Shown in pieces: positions 1 to 7,974 of a stretch of 43,296 nucleotides of DNA. Within the stretch, counting starts at the first letter, position 1. Each line of letters starts with the position of its first letter. This DNA is from Flavobacteriales bacterium (GTDB lineage: Bacteria; Bacteroidota; Bacteroidia; Flavobacteriales_D; Sanyastnellaceae): the NCBI GenBank assembly GCA_002683345.1, contig NYSX01000019.1:1-43296 (forward strand). The letters are read 5' to 3'. A program made the translations under genes and the position numbers. Below the pieces are notes generated by a model. It searched no databases and was not told the origin of the DNA. It saw nothing but the letters and a program-made list of their open reading frames with translations.

Positions 1-508
1 CGCTTCCGTACGCCGTCGTCAACAACCCCAAAAAAGGCGGATACGCCTCTCGGAGACGAACCTCCACCGTACTGTCATTCAATGCGACAATGCCTAGCGG
101 GCGCACCGCATCCAAAATCCACCCGCCCGAAGACACCACTTTGGGGTCGCGAAGCCGCTCCAAGGAATAGACCACGTCGTCGGCTTGAACGGGACGCCCG
201 GTCGTGAAGACCGCATCCTTGCGCAACCGAAACTGGTAAGCCAGCCGTTCTTCGTCAAACGTCCAAGACGCGGCAAGGCAAGGAAGCACCGTCAAGTCTG
301 GCCCCAACTCCACCAACCCATCGTACAACTGATCGACGACCCACATGTGCTCCAAACTGCGTGCAGCCGCGGGATCGAGGCTGGTGATGGCTGCGCTTTC
401 GTTGTAGCGAAACACCCGAGGATCCTCCAGCGGCGTGGACGCAGTGCAACCTGCGAGAAAAATCGCGCACCACGTGGCGAACCTGAGAGATTTGGGATTG
501 TTTTTCAC
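1..508 (-). CDS. ABC transporter substrate-binding lipoprotein, family 5 (peptide/nickel type), C-terminus beyond window
   Basis: Reverse strand reads (V)KNNPKSLRFATWCAIFLAGCTASTPLEDPRVFRYNESAAITSLDPAAARSLEHMWVVDQLYDGLVELGPDLTVLPCLAASWTFDEERLAYQFRLRKDAVFTTGRPVQADDVVYSLERLRDP..., a lipobox followed by typical SBP_bac_5 motifs. GTG at 508 gives the best signal peptide; an in-frame ATG at 556 is an alternative. Open at the window edge. Confidence 0.85.
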   Translation of the reverse strand, partial: MKNNPKSLRFATWCAIFLAGCTASTPLEDPRVFRYNESAAITSLDPAAARSLEHMWVVDQLYDGLVELGPDLTVLPCLAASWTFDEERLAYQFRLRKDAVFTTGRPVQADDVVYSLERLRDPKVVSSGGWILDAVRPLGIVALNDSTVEVRLREAYPPFLGLLTTAYGS

Positions 509-529
509 TCGGCAGCAAGGTACGCGGGG

Positions 530-537
530 TACTTTTG
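530..537 (+). promoter_or_regulatory. Bacteroidota -7 box (TACTTTTG, consensus TAnnTTTG) upstream of TonB receptor gene
   Basis: Exact TAnnTTTG match 17 nt before the ATG at 555; no convincing -33 element. Confidence 0.45.
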
Positions 538-554
538 CGCCCCGTCCCTTCGCC

Positions 555-2948
555 ATGACATCGCATCCACAATTTCAAGTCAGTTTTCATCAAGCATGGG
601 TGCTTTTGGTGTGCGGCTTTCTCAGCATTCAAAGTTGGTCGCAAACCTTCACCATCAGCGGCCGTGTGACTGACGCGAACACCGGCGAGTACATCTTGGG
701 CGCGAACATTTTGGACGCTGCGCAAGGAAAAGGAGTGTCCACCAACGTCTACGGTTTTTACAGCCTGACCTTGCCGAGTCGTCCCACAGAGCTGCAATGC
801 ACGTTCATTGGCTATGCCCCTGTCACGCGCAAAGTGAACGGATTCAAAAACGTGGAATGGAACGTGTCCCTGTCGCCCCAATCGGTCGAGGTGGATGCTG
901 CAGAAGTGGTGGGCACCGCCGGACAAAACACGGAGAGCACTTCCCTCGGCAAGGCCGAAGTGGCCATGGCGACCATCCAACGCCTGCCTGCGTTGATGGG
1001 CGAAGTGGACGTCCTGAAAGCCATCCAAATGCTGCCCGGCATCCAAAGCGCCGGTGAGGGGAACAGCGGCTTTTACGTTCGTGGCGGAGGACCCGACCAA
1101 AACCTGTTGCTCCTTGACAACGCCGCCATTTACAACGCGAGCCATTTGTTTGGGTTTTTCAGCGTCTTCAACGCCGACGCCATCTCTACGGTGGAAGTGT
1201 ACAAAGGCAGCATGCCCGCGCGGTTTGGTGGACGGGTGTCCAGCGTGCTCGACCTTGGCCTGAAGGAAGGCAACCGCAATGAGTTCAAAGGCAGTGGTGG
1301 CATTGGACTCATCAGTTCCAGGCTGACCTTGGAAGGCCCCGTCAAAAAGGGGGTGTCCAGCTTCATTGTGTCGGGCCGTCGGACGTACATCGACGTCTTG
1401 ACTCGCCCCTACGTGGAGACCACGCAAGCCGCGGGATCCGGCTACTTCTTTTACGACCTGAACGCCAAATACAACCACCGCTTCTCCGACCGAGACGAGG
1501 TCTTTGTGTCGGGGTACTTTGGCCGAGACGTCTTCAGCTTCAACAGTGCCGATGCCGGGTTTGGTGCGTCCATCCCTTGGGGCAATGCCATGGTCTCTTC
1601 GCGGTGGAACCACGTGGTGAACGACAAGGTGTTCTTGAACGTCAATGCGTCTTACACGAGCTATGACTTTGCCTTTGAATCGGGGCAGGATGACTTCCAA
1701 TTTGGTTTTGAGTCCGGGGTGCAGGACTGGACACAAAAAGCCCAACTGAGTTGGTTCCCCAACCTGCGCCACGAAGTCCGCGGCGGTGTCGACCACGTGT
1801 ACCACAAGTTTGTCCCCACCTCCTTCTTCTTCAGACAGGGCGACACCGAGTTTGACTTTGGAGAAGCCACCGTCGCCTACAGCCACGAGTCTGGCGCCTA
1901 CCTCGAAGACATCATCGATGTGACGGATGCCTTCAAAGTGAATGCCGGCGTTCGGTACAGTGACTTTCGCCACGTCGGGCCCTTCACCCGCATCGTTCCG
2001 GGGGAAAACGTGCTCAGCCCCGCGGACACCCTCACCTACGGCGGGGGGGAGCTTGTCAAGCAATACGGCGGTTGGGAACCGCGTCTGAGTGCACGTTTGA
2101 AGACCGGTCCACGCAGCAGCGTCAAGGCGGGTTGGTCCATCAACTACCAGTATGTCCACCTCGCTTCGCTCTCAGCCACCACGACGCCCACGGACATTTG
2201 GGTGCCCAGCTCCGACCTCGTGCCGCCTCAACGCGGACGCCAAATCAACGCGGGATATTTCGTGGACCTCGGGGCCAACCGCGAATGGGAATGTTCTGTG
2301 GAGCTTTATCACAAGGACCTCAGCAACCTCGTGGAATACGCAGAAAACACCCGTCCCGACCAAAACATTGGCACCAATCCTGACAACAACCTCGTGTTTG
2401 GGGACGGCTCCTCCTACGGTGCAGAATTTTTCGTGAAGCGAAAGTTTGGCGAACTGAACGGCTGGGTGGGATACACCTGGAGCAAGACCGACCGGGTGTT
2501 TGAAGAGCTCAACAACGGCGACCCCTTCCCTGCCAAGTTTGACCGACGCCACGACCTCAGCGTGGTCGTCGACTGGACCCCGAGCAAGCGTTGGAACTTC
2601 GGCGCCATCTTCGTCTACGCCACGGGCAACAGCCTCACCCTGCCCGTGCAGCGCTACTTCCTTGAAGGATATGTCACCGACGTGTACGGATCGCGCAACG
2701 GCTACCGCATGATTCCCTACCACCGCGCAGACATCAGTGCGACCTTCTTCCCCAAGAAAAACGACACCGACCGCAAGGTGGACCGCCGTTGGGTCTTCAG
2801 CATCTACAACCTCTACAACCGCGCCAACCCGTACTTCCTGTTCTTCGACAACGAAGGCGACTTGCTGGAAGGAACCTTGGAGATTCAGGCCAAACAAGTG
2901 AGCCTTTTCCCGATTTTGCCGTCGGTTTCGTGGAACTTTGCGTTCTGA
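555..2948 (+). CDS. TonB-dependent receptor with N-terminal carboxypeptidase-like regulatory domain
   Basis: MTSHPQFQVSFHQAWVLLVCGFLSIQSWSQTFTISGRVTDANTGEYILGANI... signal peptide, CarboxypepD_reg-like domain, plug motif (LPALMGEVDVLKAIQMLPGIQ...GFYVRGGGPDQNLLLLDNAAIYN), C-terminal Phe. The ORF-track start at 435 is too early. Confidence 0.92.
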   Translation: MTSHPQFQVSFHQAWVLLVCGFLSIQSWSQTFTISGRVTDANTGEYILGANILDAAQGKGVSTNVYGFYSLTLPSRPTELQCTFIGYAPVTRKVNGFKNVEWNVSLSPQSVEVDAAEVVGTAGQNTESTSLGKAEVAMATIQRLPALMGEVDVLKAIQMLPGIQSAGEGNSGFYVRGGGPDQNLLLLDNAAIYNASHLFGFFSVFNADAISTVEVYKGSMPARFGGRVSSVLDLGLKEGNRNEFKGSGGIGLISSRLTLEGPVKKGVSSFIVSGRRTYIDVLTRPYVETTQAAGSGYFFYDLNAKYNHRFSDRDEVFVSGYFGRDVFSFNSADAGFGASIPWGNAMVSSRWNHVVNDKVFLNVNASYTSYDFAFESGQDDFQFGFESGVQDWTQKAQLSWFPNLRHEVRGGVDHVYHKFVPTSFFFRQGDTEFDFGEATVAYSHESGAYLEDIIDVTDAFKVNAGVRYSDFRHVGPFTRIVPGENVLSPADTLTYGGGELVKQYGGWEPRLSARLKTGPRSSVKAGWSINYQYVHLASLSATTTPTDIWVPSSDLVPPQRGRQINAGYFVDLGANREWECSVELYHKDLSNLVEYAENTRPDQNIGTNPDNNLVFGDGSSYGAEFFVKRKFGELNGWVGYTWSKTDRVFEELNNGDPFPAKFDRRHDLSVVVDWTPSKRWNFGAIFVYATGNSLTLPVQRYFLEGYVTDVYGSRNGYRMIPYHRADISATFFPKKNDTDRKVDRRWVFSIYNLYNRANPYFLFFDNEGDLLEGTLEIQAKQVSLFPILPSVSWNFAF

Positions 2949-2966
2949 CGCGAGGCTGCGACGACG

Positions 2967-4859
2967 ATGAAATCCCTCTTCTCTCTCAACCCCATGATTT
3001 GGAACTACCGCGGGCGGTTGTTCCTCGGTGTGGTGTTCATCGCATTCACAAATGTGTTTGCCGTCTGGGCCCCCTCGATGATTGGAGAGGGCGTCAACGC
3101 CTTGAACGAGGCCAACCGCGATTTTTTGGTGCCCCTGAACGACGGGGCAACGTTCGACGAATTGTCCTCCGAAGAGGTTCTCATTCCCGACAACCTCACC
3201 TGGCTCGGCGCGCTTGTGGGCGCGGACATCGCGCCGGACAAAGCCCCTTCAAGCCGTCAGGATGTACTCGATCTGGTGGTTTGGATCGGATTGGCGCAGG
3301 CGGGGCTTTTCCTGCTTGCCTACCTCATCAAAGGCGTGTTTTCCTTCCTCACACGCCAAACCGTGATCGTCATGAGCCGGTTGGTTGAGTACGACTTGAA
3401 AGCCGCGATTTACGACCACTACCAGGTGCTGGACACCACCTTTTACAAGGCCCACGACACCGGCGACTTGATGAATCGAATCAGCGAAGACGTCAACAAC
3501 GTCCGCATGTACCTCGGCCCGGCCATCATGTATTCCCTGAACCTGACGGTCTTGGTGTCTCTCGTGGTGGGCGTCATGCTGTACATCGACCCGGTCTTGA
3601 CGGCCTTCGCCTTGCTTCCTCTCCCCTTGATGTCTGCAGGCATCTACTTCATCTCCGCCAACATTCATCGCAAAAGCGACGCCAAGCAACAAGCCCAGAG
3701 CGCCGTCTCCAGCTTCGTGCAGCAGCACATTGCCGGAATGCGTGTCCTGAAGAGTTTTCACCGCGAAAAGGCCGCTGCTGCCCGGTTTGACGTCGAAACC
3801 GACCTCTACAAAATGCGGGTGTTGGACCTTGTGAAAGTGGAGGCCATGTTCATGCCTCTGATTGTCCTGCTGGTCGGACTCAGCACGATTCTCACCGTGT
3901 ATGTGGGCGGACATCGGGTGGCTGCGGGCCACTTGGACTTGGGGCACATCTTCCAATTCGTGTTCTACGTCAACCTGCTTACCTGGCCGTTTGCGTCGGT
4001 GGGCTGGGTCACTTCTCTGGTCCAAAAAGCCGAAGCCTCCATGGCCCGCATCTTGGACTTTTTGCACGCCCAACCCGCGGTTCAATCGCCCCCCGATGCC
4101 CGAACAACGCCCCTGTCCAACGCCCCGGCATTGACATTTGACAACGTCACGTGGACCTACCCCGAAACCGGCATTCAAGCCTTGAACCAAGTCAGCTTCT
4201 CCGTGAACGCAGGAGAAACCGTGGGCATCACGGGACGGACGGGCAGCGGCAAGTCCACCATCCTGCAGTTGGCCATGAGAATGATGGATCCGTCTGCCGG
4301 CACGATTGCCCTGGATGGCACCCCGCTCCACGAATGGGACTTGAAGGCCATGCGGTCAGGGTATGGCTACGTCCCCCAAGACGTGTTCCTGTTCAGCGAC
4401 ACGATTGCCAACAACATTGCTTTTGGCAGCGAACACGCCCCCCCCTCCTTGACCCAAATTGAACAAGCCGCCACCGACGCAGGAGTTGCCGGTGACATCG
4501 AAGGATTTGAGCATCGGTACGACACCCTGCTTGGGGAACGTGGGGTGAACTTGAGCGGCGGCCAAAAGCAACGCATCAGCATCGCACGGGCACTCATCAA
4601 GGGCCCCAAAATGTTGCTGCTCGACGACTGCTTGTCCGCAGTGGACACCGAGACGGAGGACGCCATTTTGTACGCCATTCAGCGACAAGAAGCCGCATGC
4701 ACCATCATGGTCAGTCACCGCCTGGCTTCTCTGCGAGGCGCAGACCGCATCCTCGTCATGGACGAAGGGAAACTGGTGGAGGAAGGCACACATGCCGAAC
4801 TGCTCCAAGCCGGCGGGCTCTACGCCACCATGCACGAACAGCAACAAGCGGAGCACTGA
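2967..4859 (+). CDS. ABC transporter, fused permease and ATP-binding protein (MsbA-like exporter)
   Basis: Six-TM domain, Walker A (GRTGSGKST), signature (LSGGQKQRISIARAL), Walker B (MLLLDDCLSAVD), H-loop (VSHRLASL). Confidence 0.95.
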   Translation: MKSLFSLNPMIWNYRGRLFLGVVFIAFTNVFAVWAPSMIGEGVNALNEANRDFLVPLNDGATFDELSSEEVLIPDNLTWLGALVGADIAPDKAPSSRQDVLDLVVWIGLAQAGLFLLAYLIKGVFSFLTRQTVIVMSRLVEYDLKAAIYDHYQVLDTTFYKAHDTGDLMNRISEDVNNVRMYLGPAIMYSLNLTVLVSLVVGVMLYIDPVLTAFALLPLPLMSAGIYFISANIHRKSDAKQQAQSAVSSFVQQHIAGMRVLKSFHREKAAAARFDVETDLYKMRVLDLVKVEAMFMPLIVLLVGLSTILTVYVGGHRVAAGHLDLGHIFQFVFYVNLLTWPFASVGWVTSLVQKAEASMARILDFLHAQPAVQSPPDARTTPLSNAPALTFDNVTWTYPETGIQALNQVSFSVNAGETVGITGRTGSGKSTILQLAMRMMDPSAGTIALDGTPLHEWDLKAMRSGYGYVPQDVFLFSDTIANNIAFGSEHAPPSLTQIEQAATDAGVAGDIEGFEHRYDTLLGERGVNLSGGQKQRISIARALIKGPKMLLLDDCLSAVDTETEDAILYAIQRQEAACTIMVSHRLASLRGADRILVMDEGKLVEEGTHAELLQAGGLYATMHEQQQAEH

Positions 4860-4877
4860 GCCGCAAAGCGACGTCGT

Positions 4878-6950
4878 TCAGTCGCAATTCAGTCCGAAGA
4901 CCCCCAACCACAACAGCAAATCCGCCGTGTCGACGGTGTCTTGGTTGTCCATGCTTGACGAACATCCCGACTCACATCCGAAATTGGAGAGGATCTGAAG
5001 CATGTCGTTGATGGTGCGGTTGCCGTCCAAGTCAAAATCGCCGGGACACGGGTTGAGTTCGAGGTCGGCAATGACGCCGTCACAATTGTTGTCCATGCCA
5101 TCTTCCAACGCCGGCGCACCAGGGTACATCGTCGCCTCAGAATCGTTGCAGTCACCAGGTGTCAAGACACGCTCGGTCAGTGGAGTGCAGCTCAACGCCA
5201 CCGGCGCATTGGGATTGCCAAAACCGTCGCCATCGGCATCGGCATACCACACCAATTGGGCCGTTCCTTCATCGACTTCGTCGTCACAATCGTTGTTCCA
5301 ACCGTCACAAAGTTCTGGGGCCTGTGGGTAGGTGTTGGCATTCCAATCCTGACAGTCCAAGGGCAACGTCGAAGTGCCGGGCACGTCCCCACAACCCCAC
5401 ACGGGCATGTTGGGATTGCCAAACCCATCTCCGTCGGCATCTTCGTAGTGGGCAAACCAAAGGGCATCTGGAGTCAGCATGTTCAAGGACCAGGTGGAGC
5501 GCTGAGAAGTCAGATTGACGCTCGGCTGCACCCCCGCCAACCCCCAAGCTTCAAAATAGAGCAGGGTGCTTCCTGGCTCCGTGACCGTCCAACTGTTGTC
5601 TTGCCCCGTGGTCATCACCACCCCTTCCACATGGACGTCGATCGGAAAGGCCCACCCCGCTTCGACTTTCAAGGTCATGCTCCACACATTGGGCGTGGGA
5701 ATGGTCCCTGGTTCACACAGGCTGATGGCCACGTTGTCCAAACGCGCAAACTGAGGACGCACCACCCACAGACCTTCGTTGATGGAGGTGAATGCCAAGA
5801 CCCCCTCTTCCTCGCAGAGGACATGGGACCAAGCACCCTGGAACCCCGGTCCAGAACTCTCTTCCAGCGGATCAAAAAATCCGCGTTCCGTCAGGACATT
5901 GGATTGCGGCCAGGCATCGCTGAGCATGCGCAATCCTGCACGATAGTTGCTTTGAAACAACCACTCCCCATGGGTGTATTGGTTGTGGTCTGACGCCGTG
6001 GTCTCTGCTTCGTATATCTCCACTTCTTGGGGATGGTCCAAATCGGTCAAATCAAACACCATCGTCCGCGTGGCTCCCCCTGCGGACGTCTCATCAAGTT
6101 CATCTCCCAAAAAGGCATGGTCGTGGGTGTCAGACACCCAGACCTGGTGTGAAAAGTGCGGATTGGTGTAGGTCGAAACCCCGATGAATTCGACGTCACT
6201 CGCGTCTGTGATGTCCAAAATCCACAGCTTTTCCCCACCAGCGGCAAACAGGATTTCCTTGCCGACGTGCGCGGCGTCTGGACCATTGTAAATCAGAGCC
6301 TGGGCGTCGTGAAAACCACCATACTCGCTCACCCCCCCAATCAAGGACGGAGACAACGGTTCAGACACGTCGAAGATCGCTGCGCCACCGCCCATGGTGG
6401 ACGTTCCCACCTGAATGACTTTGGATGCTGCCTCGAACGCCACCACGTTATGCGCCGTGCTTGGCGAAGAAACCACTGTGTCGGGTGACCATGTCACAGG
6501 ACCATCCAACGGCGACCAAGCTCGAAGTGCTTCAAGGTCCATCACCTGCATGCCGTGGGCTGGCGCTTCACTGACGATGTAGGCGTGGTCATGGACGACT
6601 TTGATGTCGCGCCACAGACTCGCCACCGTTTGGGAGGGCAACTTGCCCATGAAAATGGGCCGCGCGCCAGGCAACATTCGGAACAGCGCAGTCCCGTTTT
6701 CACACCCCACCAGCAAATACGTGATACCCTCCTCTTCGTCGTACCAGGAGGCGATGTCGTTGACTTTTTCCGTCAACATGTCCGCTTTGGGAATGAAAGC
6801 CACCGATTCCATGTTGTGGGACATCACCCCTTCGTCCAAATCGACATCTCCCTGCGCTTGCATGCCGAGCACCGAAAGCCACAGCCCAAAAGCCGTCAAC
6901 AGGCCGGTGAAGCCGAGTCGCGAGGGTGAATCGAACATGGGGTCAGTCAA
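4878..6950 (-). CDS. Secreted choice-of-anchor B family (LVIVD-repeat) protein with two MopE-like metal-binding motifs and dockerin-like C-terminus
   Basis: Signal peptide; LVIVD-type propeller (AAIFDVSEPLSPSLIGGVSEYGGFHDAQ...); two DADGDGFGNPN...DCND...YPxAPExxDGxDNxCDG units; C-terminal CPGDFDLDGNRTINDMLQILSNFG and NQDTVDTADLLLWLGVFG. Confidence 0.85.
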   Translation of the reverse strand: MTDPMFDSPSRLGFTGLLTAFGLWLSVLGMQAQGDVDLDEGVMSHNMESVAFIPKADMLTEKVNDIASWYDEEEGITYLLVGCENGTALFRMLPGARPIFMGKLPSQTVASLWRDIKVVHDHAYIVSEAPAHGMQVMDLEALRAWSPLDGPVTWSPDTVVSSPSTAHNVVAFEAASKVIQVGTSTMGGGAAIFDVSEPLSPSLIGGVSEYGGFHDAQALIYNGPDAAHVGKEILFAAGGEKLWILDITDASDVEFIGVSTYTNPHFSHQVWVSDTHDHAFLGDELDETSAGGATRTMVFDLTDLDHPQEVEIYEAETTASDHNQYTHGEWLFQSNYRAGLRMLSDAWPQSNVLTERGFFDPLEESSGPGFQGAWSHVLCEEEGVLAFTSINEGLWVVRPQFARLDNVAISLCEPGTIPTPNVWSMTLKVEAGWAFPIDVHVEGVVMTTGQDNSWTVTEPGSTLLYFEAWGLAGVQPSVNLTSQRSTWSLNMLTPDALWFAHYEDADGDGFGNPNMPVWGCGDVPGTSTLPLDCQDWNANTYPQAPELCDGWNNDCDDEVDEGTAQLVWYADADGDGFGNPNAPVALSCTPLTERVLTPGDCNDSEATMYPGAPALEDGMDNNCDGVIADLELNPCPGDFDLDGNRTINDMLQILSNFGCESGCSSSMDNQDTVDTADLLLWLGVFGLNCD

Positions 6951-6994
6951 GTGGTTAGTGTGTCTGGAGAAACTCTCCGAACTAAAAGATACGC

Positions 6995-7894
6995 ATGAAA
7001 CTTCAATCTTGGTTGGTGACAGGTGCCACAGGAATGATTGGGCAGGCCTTGGTCAAAGCCCTCGTCGACGAGGGACACGCGGTTCGAACCCTCGGACGCA
7101 GTGCGCGGTCCGTCCACGGTTCGACCCCGTTTGTGTGGTCACCCTCGCGAGGTGAATTCCCTCTGGAAGCTTTGGAGGGTGTGGATGTGGTCGTCCATTT
7201 GGCCGCGGCCTCTGTCGGCCAACGCTGGACAGGATCGCACCGCAGGGCCATCCTCGAAAGCCGGACGCTGGGCACCCACCTGCTGCGTGAAGCGCTCGTG
7301 CAGGCAGGCTTCTCAGGCACATGGATTCAAGCCTCCGCGATCGGCATCTATGGCCACGCGCCGGAAATTTGCGACGAACAATCCACCAAAGGCCGAGGCT
7401 TCCTCGCGGATGTCGCGGAGGCGTGGGAGCGTGCATCGCAACCGGAAGTCACCGCGCCGTTTCGCTTGGTCCGAATGCGTCTGGGGTTGGTCCTGTCGCC
7501 CGACGGGGGCACGTTGGCCAAGCTGCTCCCGATTTACAAATTTGGCCTTGGCGCTCCCTTGGGCTCAGGTCAACAACACATGGGCTGGATTCACCTCGAA
7601 GACGTCATCCAGTTCATCACATGGGCCGCGGCTACCCCGGAGGCCTCCGACGCCTACAACGTCGTGGCGCCCCGCGCCAACACCAACGAGGAATTCTCCC
7701 AGTCGTTGGCCAAGGCCCTGAATCGACCGCATTGGGCACCCAAGGTCCCTGGCTTTGCCCTCGCTATGGCCATGGGCGAGATGTCGTCGCTGCTGCTCGA
7801 AGGCCAAAACGTGCGCCCCTCTCGCCTCCTCGATGCCGGATTCCAATGGAAACATTCAGACCTTTTGGACGCGCTCAAGCACTGCACCTCCTGA
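6995..7894 (+). CDS. TIGR01777 family (YfcH-like) NAD-dependent epimerase/oxidoreductase
   Basis: MKLQSWLVTGATGMIGQALVKALVDEGHAVRTLGRS Rossmann motif; ...GWIHLEDVIQFITWA...YNVVAP typical of the family. Confidence 0.9.
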   Translation: MKLQSWLVTGATGMIGQALVKALVDEGHAVRTLGRSARSVHGSTPFVWSPSRGEFPLEALEGVDVVVHLAAASVGQRWTGSHRRAILESRTLGTHLLREALVQAGFSGTWIQASAIGIYGHAPEICDEQSTKGRGFLADVAEAWERASQPEVTAPFRLVRMRLGLVLSPDGGTLAKLLPIYKFGLGAPLGSGQQHMGWIHLEDVIQFITWAAATPEASDAYNVVAPRANTNEEFSQSLAKALNRPHWAPKVPGFALAMAMGEMSSLLLEGQNVRPSRLLDAGFQWKHSDLLDALKHCTS

Positions 7895-7928
7895 CCACCC
7901 GCCCTTTTCACAACATTCTAGATACAAA

Positions 7929-7954
7929 AAAAGGCCCCTCGAAAGGGGCCTTTT
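7929..7954. terminator. Bidirectional rho-independent terminator between convergent genes
   Basis: AAAAGGCCCC-TCGAAA-GGGGCCTTTT perfect hairpin flanked by A and T runs. Confidence 0.9.
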
Positions 7955-7974
7955 CCATGGTTTCAATCGGTGCC

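Noticed and set aside
255-2159. 634-aa minus-strand ORF antisense to the TonB receptor
   Set aside because: Low-complexity His/Val/Arg/Gly-rich translation with no domain signal; explained by GC-rich codon bias of the sense gene.
3100-3270. Acidic insert between TM1 and TM2 of the ABC exporter as a possible novel domain
   Set aside because: Inserts at this position are, to my knowledge, common in Bacteroidota homologues of this exporter type; nothing distinctive in the sequence.
6966-6978. Inverted repeat GGAGA-AAC-TCTCC between divergent genes
   Set aside because: Arms of only 5 bp; expected by chance and lacks supporting context.
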